Positions 8,205 through 15,451 of a stretch of DNA of 64,000 bases are shown here, in pieces; within the stretch, counting starts at the first letter, position 1; every line of letters begins with the position of its first letter. A program made the translations under genes and the position numbers. The notes under the pieces were generated by a model. The model saw nothing but the letters and a program-made list of their open reading frames with translations. It did not search any database and was not told where the DNA came from. Source of the DNA: Lachnospiraceae bacterium MD308 (lineage in GTDB: Bacteria; Bacillota; Clostridia; Lachnospirales; Lachnospiraceae); NCBI GenBank assembly GCA_000403475.2, contig KE159796.1, forward strand, positions 529,736-593,735, in the 5' to 3' direction.

Positions 8205-9038
8205 ATGCTTGGATTAAAATATAAAAATCAGGACAGAATCTTTGATGAAAAGGAAGAAGGCGGCGTACCTTATCTTTCTTTTCCGATATTTGAAAACTTA
8301 AAAATCGTAAATCATGGTTTTTCTACGCGGCTTGGGGGAGTGAGCAAAGGGTGCTGTGCGTCTATGAATATCAGTACAACCAGAGGGGATGATCCGGCCG
8401 CAATAAAAGAGAATACCCGCAGGATTGCGCAGGCAATCGGGGTGGAGGCAGAGCGTATGGTCTATACACATCAGACACATACGGTGAATGTTGCGGTTGT
8501 AAGAGAGGGAGATGAGGGGAAGCGATTTATGGAGACGGACGGCATGGTTACGAACGTGCCGGGAATCTGTCTTGTGACTTTCTATGCCGACTGTGTCCCT
8601 TTATATTTTGTGGACCCTGTGAAAAGAGTAATTGGGCTGAGTCATTCCGGGTGGCGCGGTACGGTGCGCAGGATGGGGAAGGTTACGGTAGAGAAGATGC
8701 AGGAGACTTATGGCAGCAACCCGGAAGATATTATTGCGGCAATCGGACCTTCTATATGTCAGGAGTGTTATGAGGTAAGTGAGGACGTGGCCTGCGAATT
8801 CCGAAAGGAATTTAAAGAGGAGGTACAGCCGGAACTATTTTACAGGAAAGAAAACGGGAAGTATCAGTTAAATCTTTGGAGGGCGAATGAGGAAGTTCTT
8901 TTAGAGGCGGGTATAACAAAGGAACATATAGCAGTAACTAATGTATGTACACATTGTAATCCTGAGATTTTATTTTCCCACAGGACGACGGGGGATAAGC
9001 GCGGCAATTTGAGTGCATTTCTTTCACTTAAAGAATAA
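8205..9038 (+). CDS. pgeF: Peptidoglycan editing factor PgeF / laccase-domain protein (YfiH family)
   Basis: 277-aa YfiH-family protein. Members bind a metal through His and Cys residues, have purine nucleoside phosphorylase or deaminase activity in vitro, and are linked to quality control of peptidoglycan precursors. The metal-site motifs are here: YTHQTHT, TFYADCVPLYF, LSHSGWRGT, GPSICQECYEV and TNVCTHCNPEILFSHR. Ribosome site near 8199 (GATAGAGG) leads ATG 8205. It sits 3 nt after yraN, so it is probably in the same transcript. Confidence 0.9.
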   Translation: MLGLKYKNQDRIFDEKEEGGVPYLSFPIFENLKIVNHGFSTRLGGVSKGCCASMNISTTRGDDPAAIKENTRRIAQAIGVEAERMVYTHQTHTVNVAVVREGDEGKRFMETDGMVTNVPGICLVTFYADCVPLYFVDPVKRVIGLSHSGWRGTVRRMGKVTVEKMQETYGSNPEDIIAAIGPSICQECYEVSEDVACEFRKEFKEEVQPELFYRKENGKYQLNLWRANEEVLLEAGITKEHIAVTNVCTHCNPEILFSHRTTGDKRGNLSAFLSLKE

Positions 9039-9052
9039 GCAGGGAGGCAGTT

Positions 9053-9970
9053 ATGGAAGAAGAGACGATGAATGAGGTCGCTCAGACGGCACAGGATACG
9101 GTAGAAGAGGTTGCCCAGACAACACAAAATACAGTAGACGAAGTGGGAAGACTGACTTCGTACATTCAGGAAAATATACCGGTGTTTATTTCTTTCGGGC
9201 TGAAAGTATTATTTGCGATACTGATTTTTTGTGTTGGACGTATATTGATTAAGTGGATTCGGAAAATTGTCGGCAAATCTTTAGAACGCTCCAATGTAGA
9301 TAAAGGCGTAGAACAGTTCGTGGATTCTATGTTGAAGTTTTCTCTTTATTTTGTGCTCATTTTTATGATTGCAACGAAATTCGGAGTTGACGCGGCGTCA
9401 GTGGCAGCCGTGATCGCATCGGCGGGCGTGGCGCTTGGCCTTGCGCTTCAGGGAAGTCTTTCGAATTTTGCGGGCGGTGTCCTGATTCTTATCTTAAAGC
9501 CGTTTAAAGTGGGAGATTATATTATTGAGGACACGAATAAGAATGAGGGGACGGTTAAAGAGATCCAGATCTTTTATACGAAGCTTACGACTGTTGATAA
9601 CAGAACTATCGTTATCCCCAATGGTATGCTGACAAACAACAGCCTTACAAATGTGACGGAGAAAGATGAAAGACAGCTTGACCTCAGGATTGGCATTGCT
9701 TACCATGCAGACCTTCGGAAAGCGAAAGGGATATTAGAAAAGCTCCTCAGAGAAGATGCAGCGGTGCTAAAGGATGACCAGATGAATGTGTTTGTGGCGG
9801 AGCTTTCGGATTCTGCGGTTGTGCTTGGAGTACGTGCTTGGGTGAAAAACAGCGAATTCTGGCCTGCGAAATGGCGGATGTTAGAGAATATCAAGTTAGA
9901 ATTAGAGGACAATGGAATTGAAATTCCATATCCCCAGATGACCGTCCATATGGCAGGAGAAAAAAAGTGA
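9053..9970 (+). CDS. mscS: Small-conductance mechanosensitive channel (MscS family)
   Basis: 305-aa MscS-type channel that opens under membrane tension and releases solutes on osmotic downshift. A soluble N-terminal leader of about 40 residues contains two imperfect copies of an EVAQT-x-Q-x-TV-(E/D)EV repeat. Transmembrane helices follow at about 42-64 and 85-108, then the Gly/Ala-rich pore helix (AAVIASAGVALGLALQGSL) and the beta-domain start GGVLILILKPFKVGDYI. AGGGAGG at 9041-9047 precedes ATG 9053. The last gene of this housekeeping run; no terminator was seen before the tRNA promoter. Confidence 0.92.
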   Translation: MEEETMNEVAQTAQDTVEEVAQTTQNTVDEVGRLTSYIQENIPVFISFGLKVLFAILIFCVGRILIKWIRKIVGKSLERSNVDKGVEQFVDSMLKFSLYFVLIFMIATKFGVDAASVAAVIASAGVALGLALQGSLSNFAGGVLILILKPFKVGDYIIEDTNKNEGTVKEIQIFYTKLTTVDNRTIVIPNGMLTNNSLTNVTEKDERQLDLRIGIAYHADLRKAKGILEKLLREDAAVLKDDQMNVFVAELSDSAVVLGVRAWVKNSEFWPAKWRMLENIKLELEDNGIEIPYPQMTVHMAGEKK

Positions 9971-9990
9971 TAAGATTTTGAAAAAAATCC

Positions 9991-10018
9991 TTGCAAATGT
10001 TGCGAATTTCGTTATAAT
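9991..10018 (+). promoter_or_regulatory. Promoter of the tRNA-Thr gene
   Basis: TTGCAA (9991-9996), 16-bp spacer, TATAAT (10013-10018). It lies 46 bp before the tRNA 5' end and 20 bp after the mscS stop. Confidence 0.8.
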
Positions 10019-10064
10019 AGTATTTGTGATTGTACTTGCGGTGCATTTACAGTTATCACACAGT

Positions 10065-10137
10065 GCTGGAATAGCTCAGTCGGTAGAGCACTTCACTCGT
10101 AATGAAGGGGTCGTCGGTTCAAGTCCGATTTCCAGCT
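10065..10137 (+). tRNA. tRNA-Thr (anticodon CGT)
   Basis: A 73-nt cloverleaf. Acceptor stem GCTGGAA (10065-10071) pairs with TTCCAGC (10130-10136), discriminator T. The D arm holds GCTC/GAGC, the anticodon arm is CTTCA-CTCGTAA-TGAAG with anticodon CGT reading ACG (Thr), and the T arm has the TTCAAGT loop. No CCA is encoded, so it needs the CCA-adding enzyme. Confidence 0.95.
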
Positions 10138-10146
10138 TTTAATTAG

Positions 10147-10187
10147 ATGCTGCAGGCTTGGATTGTGCCAGGATTGCGGCATTTTTT
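10147..10187 (+). terminator. Terminator after tRNA-Thr
   Basis: ATGCTGCA (10147-10154) pairs with TGCGGCAT (10175-10182) with one G-T pair, inner GGC/GCC pairs add support, and six T residues follow (10182-10187). Confidence 0.75.
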
Positions 10188-10575
10188 ACTAGATGAAAGC
10201 TTTTTTTCTGGCATCAGTTTGATTCCAGGAGGTATAAATTTGTCAATAATTTGAAAAAAGAAATAAAAATGACTTATTTATATGTTATATATGCCGATAA
10301 TAGTATAAAAGAGGGTTTCTGATAAGGGGAATTCTGATGATTTATAAATTCAGAAGACAGGAGGATGAGGAACGAGTATGATTATGAATTTATTTCAGGC
10401 AGGCCCATAAAGGGAAGTGCAGGACTGTTTGTGGTATGTCATTCAGACAGGACAAGATGTGGGTGCAGCTTGAAAAAAAGGCTGTGGAAATAATCAGTGA
10501 TGCCGCCCAGCCGGTATGCATAGGATGTATATCATAGAAAACAGGCATTAATACATACAAAGAGAGGATAATAGT
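10188..10575 (+). other. 388-bp leader region before the chemoreceptor gene, with candidate mini-ORFs
   Basis: No established gene. The stretch contains a SigD-like -10 element (10293-10300, listed separately). It also has a 10-codon ORF at 10378-10410 (MIMNLFQAGP) with GAGG 7 nt upstream, and a 33-codon ORF at 10436-10537 (MSFRQDKMWVQLEKKAVEII then SDAAQPVCIGCIS) without a good ribosome site. If transcription starts near 10307 the chemoreceptor mRNA has a leader of about 270 nt. I found no known riboswitch consensus in it. Confidence 0.35.
10293..10300 (+). promoter_or_regulatory. SigD (sigma-28)-like -10 element
   Basis: GCCGATAA matches seven of eight positions of the sigma-28 -10 consensus GCCGATAT. 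The -35 (consensus TAAA, 14-16 bp upstream) is poor here (TTAT or TATT). Chemoreceptor genes are classic members of this regulon, which raises the prior. Confidence 0.45.
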
Positions 10576-12378
10576 ATGAAAAATTTAAACATGAAGAAAA
10601 AGATTATAGTTGCTTTTGTTGCTGTAATCATCTGCTTCATTATTGCCCTCGTATTTACAATCCTGGGTATGAGAAACACGGCTTCCAAGTATACAACGTT
10701 TTATTCTATGCGGTATGAGAGCACGATGCGTGCAAGAAATATTCGTATAAATCTGCAGAGCGCGACTAAGAACCTCCTTCTTGCTATGGTTGAGAATGAT
10801 CAGGCAGGCATTGATTCTTATATTGCGGCATCTGATGAGAATATGACAGAGATCGCTTCTGAGCTTGAATGGTTTGCATCAGATTTCGAAGGTGATTTAA
10901 GTTTGATCCAAGGTTTCCAGACAGAGTTGACGGTTTTGAACGATATACGTACTAAGGTCATAGATCTTCTGGAAAAGAATGATGATGCGTCGAATAGAGA
11001 AGCAGAGACGATAATGGTAGATGAGTATACTCCGGAATGTGCGAAAGCAGAGGATAGTATTAAATCATTTACAGACAAGCAGAGAGAGATTTCTACCGAG
11101 AATTATGAGGGCGCTATGAAGAGCCAGAAGATACAGATGGTAATCGCTGTTGCTCTTTCTGTTTTAGCTGTATTGCTGGCACTGACACAGGCGTTGAAGC
11201 TTGTTAAAGCGATTATTGTTCCTGTAAAAGAGATGCAGGAGGCGATGAAGAATATCGGAGAAGGACACCTTGATGTAACAGTAGAGTACGAGGCGAATGA
11301 TGAGTTTGGTGAGTTCGCAGACGGTATGCGTCATACTCTGAAGTGTCTGAAGGAAATTATCGGCGATATGAATTATCTGATGCTTGAATTGAGTAAGGGT
11401 AACTTTGTAGTTCGCAGCAGTATGCGCGAGAGTTATATCGGTGATTACGCATCCATGCTGGCATCTATCCGTAAGTTAAAAGATAACCTTAACAGCACGT
11501 TGAATCAGATTAATGAGACGGCAGATCAGGTTGCTTCCGGTTCCGATCAGGTATCTTCCGGAGCACAGGCTCTTTCTCAGGGCGCAACAGAGCAGGCATC
11601 TTCTGTTGAAGAGCTTGCAGCTACAATTAATGAGATTTCTAACCATATTGGAGACAATGCTCAGAATGCAAAATCAGCAAGTACGAAGTCAGAGAATGTA
11701 AAAGAGCAGGCGGGCGAGAGCAGTATGCGTATGCAGGAGATGCTTTCTGCTATGCAGGATATTAGCAATAAGTCCGGTGAGATTGGAAAGATTATTAAGA
11801 CGATTGAGGATATCGCATTCCAGACAAATATCTTAGCGCTGAATGCGGCTGTAGAGGCAGCAAGAGCAGGTACGGCAGGTAAAGGATTCGCAGTAGTTGC
11901 CGACGAAGTACGTAATCTGGCTGCTAAATCGGCAGAAGCTTCCCAGAATACTGCTACTCTGATTGAGAGTACGCTTCATGCAGTTGAGAAAGGAACTTCA
12001 ATTGCCAATGAGACAGCACAGTCCTTGAGCAATGTTGTTATGGGAGTTGATGATATTACTGTTACAATCGAGAGCATTTCTAATGCCAGCGAGGAGCAGG
12101 CAGATGCCGTAAAACAGGTAACATTAGGTATCGATCAGATTTCCAGTGTCGTACAGACGAACTCTGCTACGGCTGAACAGAGCGCGGCAGCAAGTGAAGA
12201 GCTGGCAGGTCAGTCACAGATGCTTAAGAGCCTGACAAGTAGATTCCAGATTGACGGAGCTGTAAAAAATGTTGCAGTTACCGCGCCGGTAGAACAACCG
12301 GCACCGGCAGTGTCCCGTGAATCTTCTTACAGCAGCCAGTCATCCTATGCACCGATGATGGATAACAGTAAGTATTAG
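10576..12378 (+). CDS. Methyl-accepting chemotaxis protein
   Basis: 600-aa chemoreceptor. Layout: transmembrane helix at about 8-31, a four-helix-bundle type extracellular sensor domain (about 32-185), second transmembrane helix (about 186-207), HAMP, a second HAMP-like helical stretch, and a methyl-accepting coiled coil with the invariant hairpin [18 protein letters not shown] and [20 protein letters not shown]. The tail is Ser/Tyr-rich without the NWETF pentapeptide. It signals to CheA through CheW; no che genes are in the window. ATG 10576 has AGAGAGGATAATAGT upstream. A terminator follows at 12405. Confidence 0.92.
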   Translation: MKNLNMKKKIIVAFVAVIICFIIALVFTILGMRNTASKYTTFYSMRYESTMRARNIRINLQSATKNLLLAMVENDQAGIDSYIAASDENMTEIASELEWFASDFEGDLSLIQGFQTELTVLNDIRTKVIDLLEKNDDASNREAETIMVDEYTPECAKAEDSIKSFTDKQREISTENYEGAMKSQKIQMVIAVALSVLAVLLALTQALKLVKAIIVPVKEMQEAMKNIGEGHLDVTVEYEANDEFGEFADGMRHTLKCLKEIIGDMNYLMLELSKGNFVVRSSMRESYIGDYASMLASIRKLKDNLNSTLNQINETADQVASGSDQVSSGAQALSQGATEQASSVEELAATINEISNHIGDNAQNAKSASTKSENVKEQAGESSMRMQEMLSAMQDISNKSGEIGKIIKTIEDIAFQTNILALNAAVEAARAGTAGKGFAVVADEVRNLAAKSAEASQNTATLIESTLHAVEKGTSIANETAQSLSNVVMGVDDITVTIESISNASEEQADAVKQVTLGIDQISSVVQTNSATAEQSAAASEELAGQSQMLKSLTSRFQIDGAVKNVAVTAPVEQPAPAVSRESSYSSQSSYAPMMDNSKY

Positions 12379-12404
12379 AATCGTATACTGAGATAATTAG
12401 CAGG

Positions 12405-12440
12405 AGATGTATAGAATGTTCTATGCATCTTCTGTTTTGT
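12405..12440 (+). terminator. Terminator after the chemoreceptor gene
   Basis: AGATGTATAG (12405-12414) pairs with CTATGCATCT (12421-12430) with one G-T pair and extra inner AA/TT pairing; a T-rich tract follows. Confidence 0.65.
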
Positions 12441-12472
12441 TGTGTACTTTTCAATGATATTCGGTAAAGGAT

Positions 12473-12501
12473 TTGCATCATTATGACAGATATAGTATGA
12501 T
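12473..12501 (+). promoter_or_regulatory. Promoter of the secreted Lys-rich protein gene
   Basis: TTGCAT (12473-12478), 17 bp, TATGAT (12496-12501), 47 bp before the start codon. Confidence 0.65.
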
Positions 12502-12548
12502 GGAACATAGATACTTAAGACATATTAAAATGAAAAGGAGAGGGTACA

Positions 12549-13004
12549 ATGAAAAAAACGATGAGGCATATGCTTATTTTGGTATTAATACTGACAATTC
12601 TTCCGGTATATCCGGTTCAGGCGGCAGTAAAATATCCGGGAACGTATGCTAAGACCACAAAACTGAAAGCAAAGCTGGATGTTCATCCCACTTATAGTGT
12701 TACTATCAATAAAGTGAAAAATAATAAGATAAAATTCCAGGTTACATATGTGGGCATTAATGCATCACCGCTTTATGAAACGAAAGTTATTACTGCAAAA
12801 CTGAAGAAGAAAACGGCATCTTTTAAATGGGAAGATAGTTGGGGGAATTCCGGGACGGGCAAGATAAAGCTCTATAAAGGATACATTAAAATAAAGATGA
12901 AGCAGACAAAGACATCTAGTTGGAATCGTGCTACTCTGGATACAGAAGGAAAATATAAAAAATTAAAGAAAAAAAGTAATAATAAAAAAGTATTTCCGTG
13001 GTAA
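12549..13004 (+). CDS. Small secreted lysine-rich protein, function unknown
   Basis: 151 aa. The N-terminus MKKTMRHMLILVLILTILP with following VYPVQAA is a clear Sec signal peptide with an AxA-type cleavage site near residue 26. The mature part is very basic (many KKK runs) and rich in beta-forming residues: Thr, Val, Ile, Tyr alternate with Lys (KLKAKLDVHPTYSVTINKVK). No catalytic motif is recognised. AAAGGAGAGGG precedes ATG 12549. It has its own promoter and faces, convergently, another secreted protein with which it shares a hairpin terminator. Not recognised as a named family. Confidence 0.75.
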   Translation: MKKTMRHMLILVLILTILPVYPVQAAVKYPGTYAKTTKLKAKLDVHPTYSVTINKVKNNKIKFQVTYVGINASPLYETKVITAKLKKKTASFKWEDSWGNSGTGKIKLYKGYIKIKMKQTKTSSWNRATLDTEGKYKKLKKKSNNKKVFPW

Positions 13005-13030
13005 GGAACAGGCTATCTGGGGAAAATGAT

Positions 13031-13066
13031 GAAACGAGTTATCGGTATAGGCCGGTAACTCGTTTC
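13031..13066. terminator. Hairpin between convergent genes
   Basis: GAAACGAGTTA (13031-13041) pairs perfectly with TAACTCGTTTC (13056-13066), and the inner TCGG/CCGG extends it to about 15 bp. T tracts on either side are short, but its place between two convergent genes supports a bidirectional terminator. Confidence 0.65.
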
Positions 13067-13082
13067 GATTTAACCAATAGTT

Positions 13083-13697
13083 TTAGCGGCATTTTTTCTT
13101 TCTGTTGGTTGGGGTATTCGTATAAAATTTGGCAGAAGTCTTTTTTCTGGAGCCAACTAACTTTTTAAGCTGTTTATTAAAAGCGCTTTTAGATATTTCT
13201 TTTCTGTTGGAGTTGTAATATCTTGTCTTGTTGTCAAATACTTCTTTTCCCTTCTGAAGTTTATGGACGATCTTCCCTTTTGTTATTTTACGGTAATTGT
13301 CAAAAACGCCTCCGTTTGCGTAACAAGATATGAAAACACCTTTCTTTTTGTAGTAATAGAATTTGCCGCTGTCCATATCGGCGCTTCCCACGCGTGTTAC
13401 TTTCCCGCTCTTATATGTGAAGATTCTGCAATATCCTCCCATATGCGGGACTGAAGTGTTGTATAAAACTAATTCCGGAATTTTGTCGTTGTTAATATAG
13501 ACAATGGAAAATTTGCAGTCTTTGGCCGGAACTTCCCAGTTCGCATCCCATGGGATTTTGTCATTGGCAAGAAATTCCTTATACGCCTGTACTGCTTTCT
13601 TCTTTGCAGGAGCTGCCTTTGCCTGTACACACGGAACAGTCAGGTATATGGAAAATATACATAACAATACGAGCCACACTTTTTTTCTTTTTAACAT
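13083..13697 (-). CDS. Secreted basic protein, function unknown
   Basis: 204 aa from ATG 13697. A Met three codons upstream (13706) touches the AAAGGA site at 13707-13712 directly, so the second Met with 9-nt spacing is favoured. A Sec signal peptide (KVWLVLLCIFSIYLTVPC then VQAKAA) is followed by a mature domain containing SIVYINNDKIPELVLYN, reminiscent of the aspartate-rich 'DxNxDxxPEL' blocks found in many clostridial secreted proteins. C-terminus very basic. No enzyme signature seen. Minus-strand promoter at 13742-13771. Confidence 0.7.
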   Translation of the reverse strand: MLKRKKVWLVLLCIFSIYLTVPCVQAKAAPAKKKAVQAYKEFLANDKIPWDANWEVPAKDCKFSIVYINNDKIPELVLYNTSVPHMGGYCRIFTYKSGKVTRVGSADMDSGKFYYYKKKGVFISCYANGGVFDNYRKITKGKIVHKLQKGKEVFDNKTRYYNSNRKEISKSAFNKQLKKLVGSRKKTSAKFYTNTPTNRKKKCR

Positions 13698-13741
13698 TTT
13701 TTTCATTCCTTTCTTTTCGAACTACGATAAACTACTGTTAT

Positions 13742-13771
13742 ATTGTAACACATGACAGACAAGCTTCGCAA
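13742..13771 (-). promoter_or_regulatory. Promoter of the minus-strand secreted protein gene
   Basis: Read on the minus strand: TTGCGA (13771-13766), 18 bp, TACAAT (13747-13742) preceded by TGT, an extended -10. Confidence 0.55.
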
Positions 13772-13931
13772 CCAGATGAAAGGAGCAGCGGCGGTGCGTT
13801 TTCCGGATAAATAATTGATTAACTTTTATGATTGTAGTATGATAGAAATCAGAAAAACTAGAGAGTTCTATGCATCTCCTTTTGCTTTCCGCAGGAATAA
13901 AATCTGTGGAAGTTTCTATGAGTTTACCGAA

Positions 13932-14041
13932 TCAATAGTGGCGCAGGCACCATTTTTCCAGAAGATTAATGAGGGCGTATAGAATCATTGCCATAATGCA
14001 GAGGATAACGATGGACATAAGGAGCCAATCCATCTTAAATA
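13932..14041 (-). pseudogene. 3' fragment of the split ABC permease gene (C-terminal 34 codons)
   Basis: Downstream half of the permease gene whose upstream half is at 32214-32901. The frame reads KMDWLLMSIVILCIMAMILY and then ALINLLEKWCLRHY before TGA, which is the last transmembrane helix and the basic tail typical of SsuC/TauC-type permeases. It has no start of its own matching the family; the only Met near the front is inside the native sequence. Joining 32901-32214, one 6-bp core and 14035-13932 gives 798 nt, exactly 266 codons including stop. The fragment is therefore host DNA left of the island, not a separate gene. Confidence 0.88.
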
Positions 14042-14062
14042 GCTGAGGGGGCATTCTGATAC
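14014..14062. other. attL attachment site
   Basis: Core TAAATA at 14036-14041 with central dinucleotide AA on the plus strand (TT on the other). The island arm 14040-14062 includes GGGGGCATTCTG and is the inverted counterpart of the arm at 32187-32209 (two mismatches in 23). The host arm is permease coding sequence. The stop codon of the flavodoxin gene lies within the core. Confidence 0.85.
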
Positions 14063-14589
14063 AACATACCAAGATAATCCAATAAAGGCAGTAGATATTT
14101 TTTATCTGTCCAGTCACAATCTTGTCCTACCGCACACATAAGAGCTTTCATCCACGGTTCGTATGTATTTGGGTCTTTTTTGGCTACAGATTTTTGTAAC
14201 ATTTTGCATAAAGTTCTGTCCATAAATTTCATTTTACTTTCGTTCCATGCACCTCGCCCATAAAAAAGTGGAATATCTCTTAAATCACCCGTCAAATTAT
14301 GTTCTTTAATTGCTGCAAATGCGCCCTCATCATAAGGAGAAGCACCTACACATAATATAACCAGTTTTTTGCTTTTCAGCTTATCTATATTCTTTTTCAA
14401 AAACGATAATCCAGATATTCCAGAAGCATATATGCCACCGCATAATATGATTGTTTCGTACTGTACTACTTCATTTACCGTTATTTTTGATGTTTCTACA
14501 CAATGATAATCCGTCATTGCTTGAAGCCATTCGGCATATTTTTTTGTTGCCCCATATTTTGACTGGTAAACAATAATTCCTTTTGTCAT
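14035..14589 (-). CDS. Flavodoxin-domain protein
   Basis: 184-aa flavodoxin-like protein (HemG/Flavodoxin_5 type). The FMN phosphate loop is at the N-terminus (IIVYQSKYGATKKYAEWL), and the CGGIYASGISGL segment matches the second flavin loop. ATG 14589 is chosen with AAAGGA about 8 nt upstream; an 8-codon longer frame lacks support. It is the last gene of a three-gene remnant operon (TetR, FMN-binding, flavodoxin) driven from 15375-15403. The final codons Gln-Asn-Ala-Pro-Ser-Ala-Ile and the stop are encoded by the attL arm and core: TAA in the integrated state, TAG in the predicted excised circle. Electron partner unknown. Confidence 0.82.
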   Translation of the reverse strand: MTKGIIVYQSKYGATKKYAEWLQAMTDYHCVETSKITVNEVVQYETIILCGGIYASGISGLSFLKKNIDKLKSKKLVILCVGASPYDEGAFAAIKEHNLTGDLRDIPLFYGRGAWNESKMKFMDRTLCKMLQKSVAKKDPNTYEPWMKALMCAVGQDCDWTDKKYLLPLLDYLGMLYQNAPSAI

Positions 14590-14620
14590 TATGATTTCCT
14601 TTCCGTGTAACACTTATATT

Positions 14621-14945
14621 TTATTTGCTCCCATATTGCAATGCGTTCTCAATAGCTTTTATGATACATTTACTACTCACGGTAACTCCAGATGCCGCAT
14701 CCACTTTTAATGATTGCCTGCTGATTACATCATCGACAATTTTTTCAGCTTTACTACCTAACCCGTTTTCATGTTCGATAATTTTTATACTGGTTATCTT
14801 ATGTTTTGTTACCGATACTTCTGCTTTGACATAAACAGGCGTAACAGAATATTCTCCTACATATATCCCATCTGCATTAACTTACACCTATCAGAATAAA
14901 TAGTATAATACATAATAGTATTATGATTATTCTATTTTTCTTCAT
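14621..14945 (-). pseudogene. FMN-binding domain protein, frameshifted
   Basis: Minus strand. ATG 14945 opens MKKNRIIIILLCIILFILIG then VS and a stop, a lipoprotein-like or membrane-anchor start. About 10 bp on, another frame reads VNADGIYVGEYSVTPVYVKA and continues to KVDAASGVTVSSKCIIKAIE and a stop at 14621. That is an FMN_bind domain with the flavinylation motif (Ser-Gly-x-Thr-x-Ser-Ser). The second frame has no start and an in-frame stop directly before it, so the gene is broken by a frameshift, probably with a short deletion. In intact form it would be an extracytoplasmic flavoprotein modified by ApbE. The ATG follows the TetR stop by two bases. Confidence 0.78.
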
Positions 14946-14947
14946 CG

Positions 14948-15403
14948 TCACTTCTCATTTTCCAGTGCCTGTTTTAAAAACGCTTCATATGCAACTTCCT
15001 GTTGTGTATATATTTCATCCGTTGAAATCCCCGGCGTTGTTACTGAAAAAATAGTACCAATACCAATCGTATAAATCAGCATATTCAAATGTAACTGTTT
15101 TGCCCGCTCTACACTAATGTTTAATTCCTTAGCAATAATTTCAGCAGTATGCGGATTGGCTTCCGATTGATATAAATCATTCAGCGAAGAAATTCCCTCT
15201 CGTTGATGTAAAATAAAAATCCTAAATAAATGAGGTTCTTCTTGTGCTAATTGAATATAAGATTTGCCCGTACTGCGAAACAGGTCATCTTTGTTTATAT
15301 GGCTCACTACATACTTTTGTATAAAGCGATTGACCTGTTCGATTACATTTTGTATAAATGCTTTATATAACTTGATTGTAAGGAGGGCAATAAGGTTTGT
15401 CAA
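14948..15403 (-). pseudogene. TetR-family regulator lacking its DNA-binding domain
   Basis: The frame (151 codons from a TTG at 15403) matches only the C-terminal ligand-binding half of a TetR repressor: EQVNRFIQKYVVSHINKDDL, SYIQLAQEEPHLFRIFI and AKQLHLNMLIYTIGIG. The N-terminal helix-turn-helix of about 45 residues is absent. The nominal TTG start is itself the -35 of a promoter (15375-15403), so a transcript from it could not include that start. A terminator and a TnpV relic occupy the place where the missing 5' end should be, indicating deletion by a transposon event. Probably non-functional as a DNA-binding regulator. Confidence 0.75.
15375..15403 (-). promoter_or_regulatory. Consensus promoter inside the TetR fragment
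   Basis: Minus strand: TTGACA (15403-15398), 17 bp, TACAAT (15380-15375). One mismatch to the SigA consensus. It would transcribe the TetR fragment, FMN-binding pseudogene and flavodoxin gene. Confidence 0.65.
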
Positions 15404-15414
15404 TTACTATAATG

Positions 15415-15445
15415 AAAAATGCGGCAAAGGTTTCTCCCTGCCGCA
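15415..15445 (-). terminator. Terminator downstream of the TnpV relic
   Basis: Minus strand: TGCCGCA and TGCGGCA arms (15439-15445 with 15420-15426) form a 7-bp stem closed by a 12-nt loop and followed by five T (15419-15415). Confidence 0.65.
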
Positions 15446-15451
15446 AATTTG

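Noticed and set aside
10065-10137. tRNA-Thr as the integration site of a mobile element
   Set aside because: No integrase lies beside the tRNA and no second copy of its 3' end was seen; the actual insertion is in the permease gene.
13932-14117. A separate 61-aa membrane peptide gene at the left island end
   Set aside because: The first part of this frame is antisense-free island arm and flavodoxin coding sequence in another frame. Only the part after the core has family content, and it completes the permease at 32214-32901.
14625-14834. 69-codon plus-strand hydrophobic ORF
   Set aside because: It is antisense to the FMN-binding pseudogene, whose SGVTVSS motif and reading frame are clear on the other strand.
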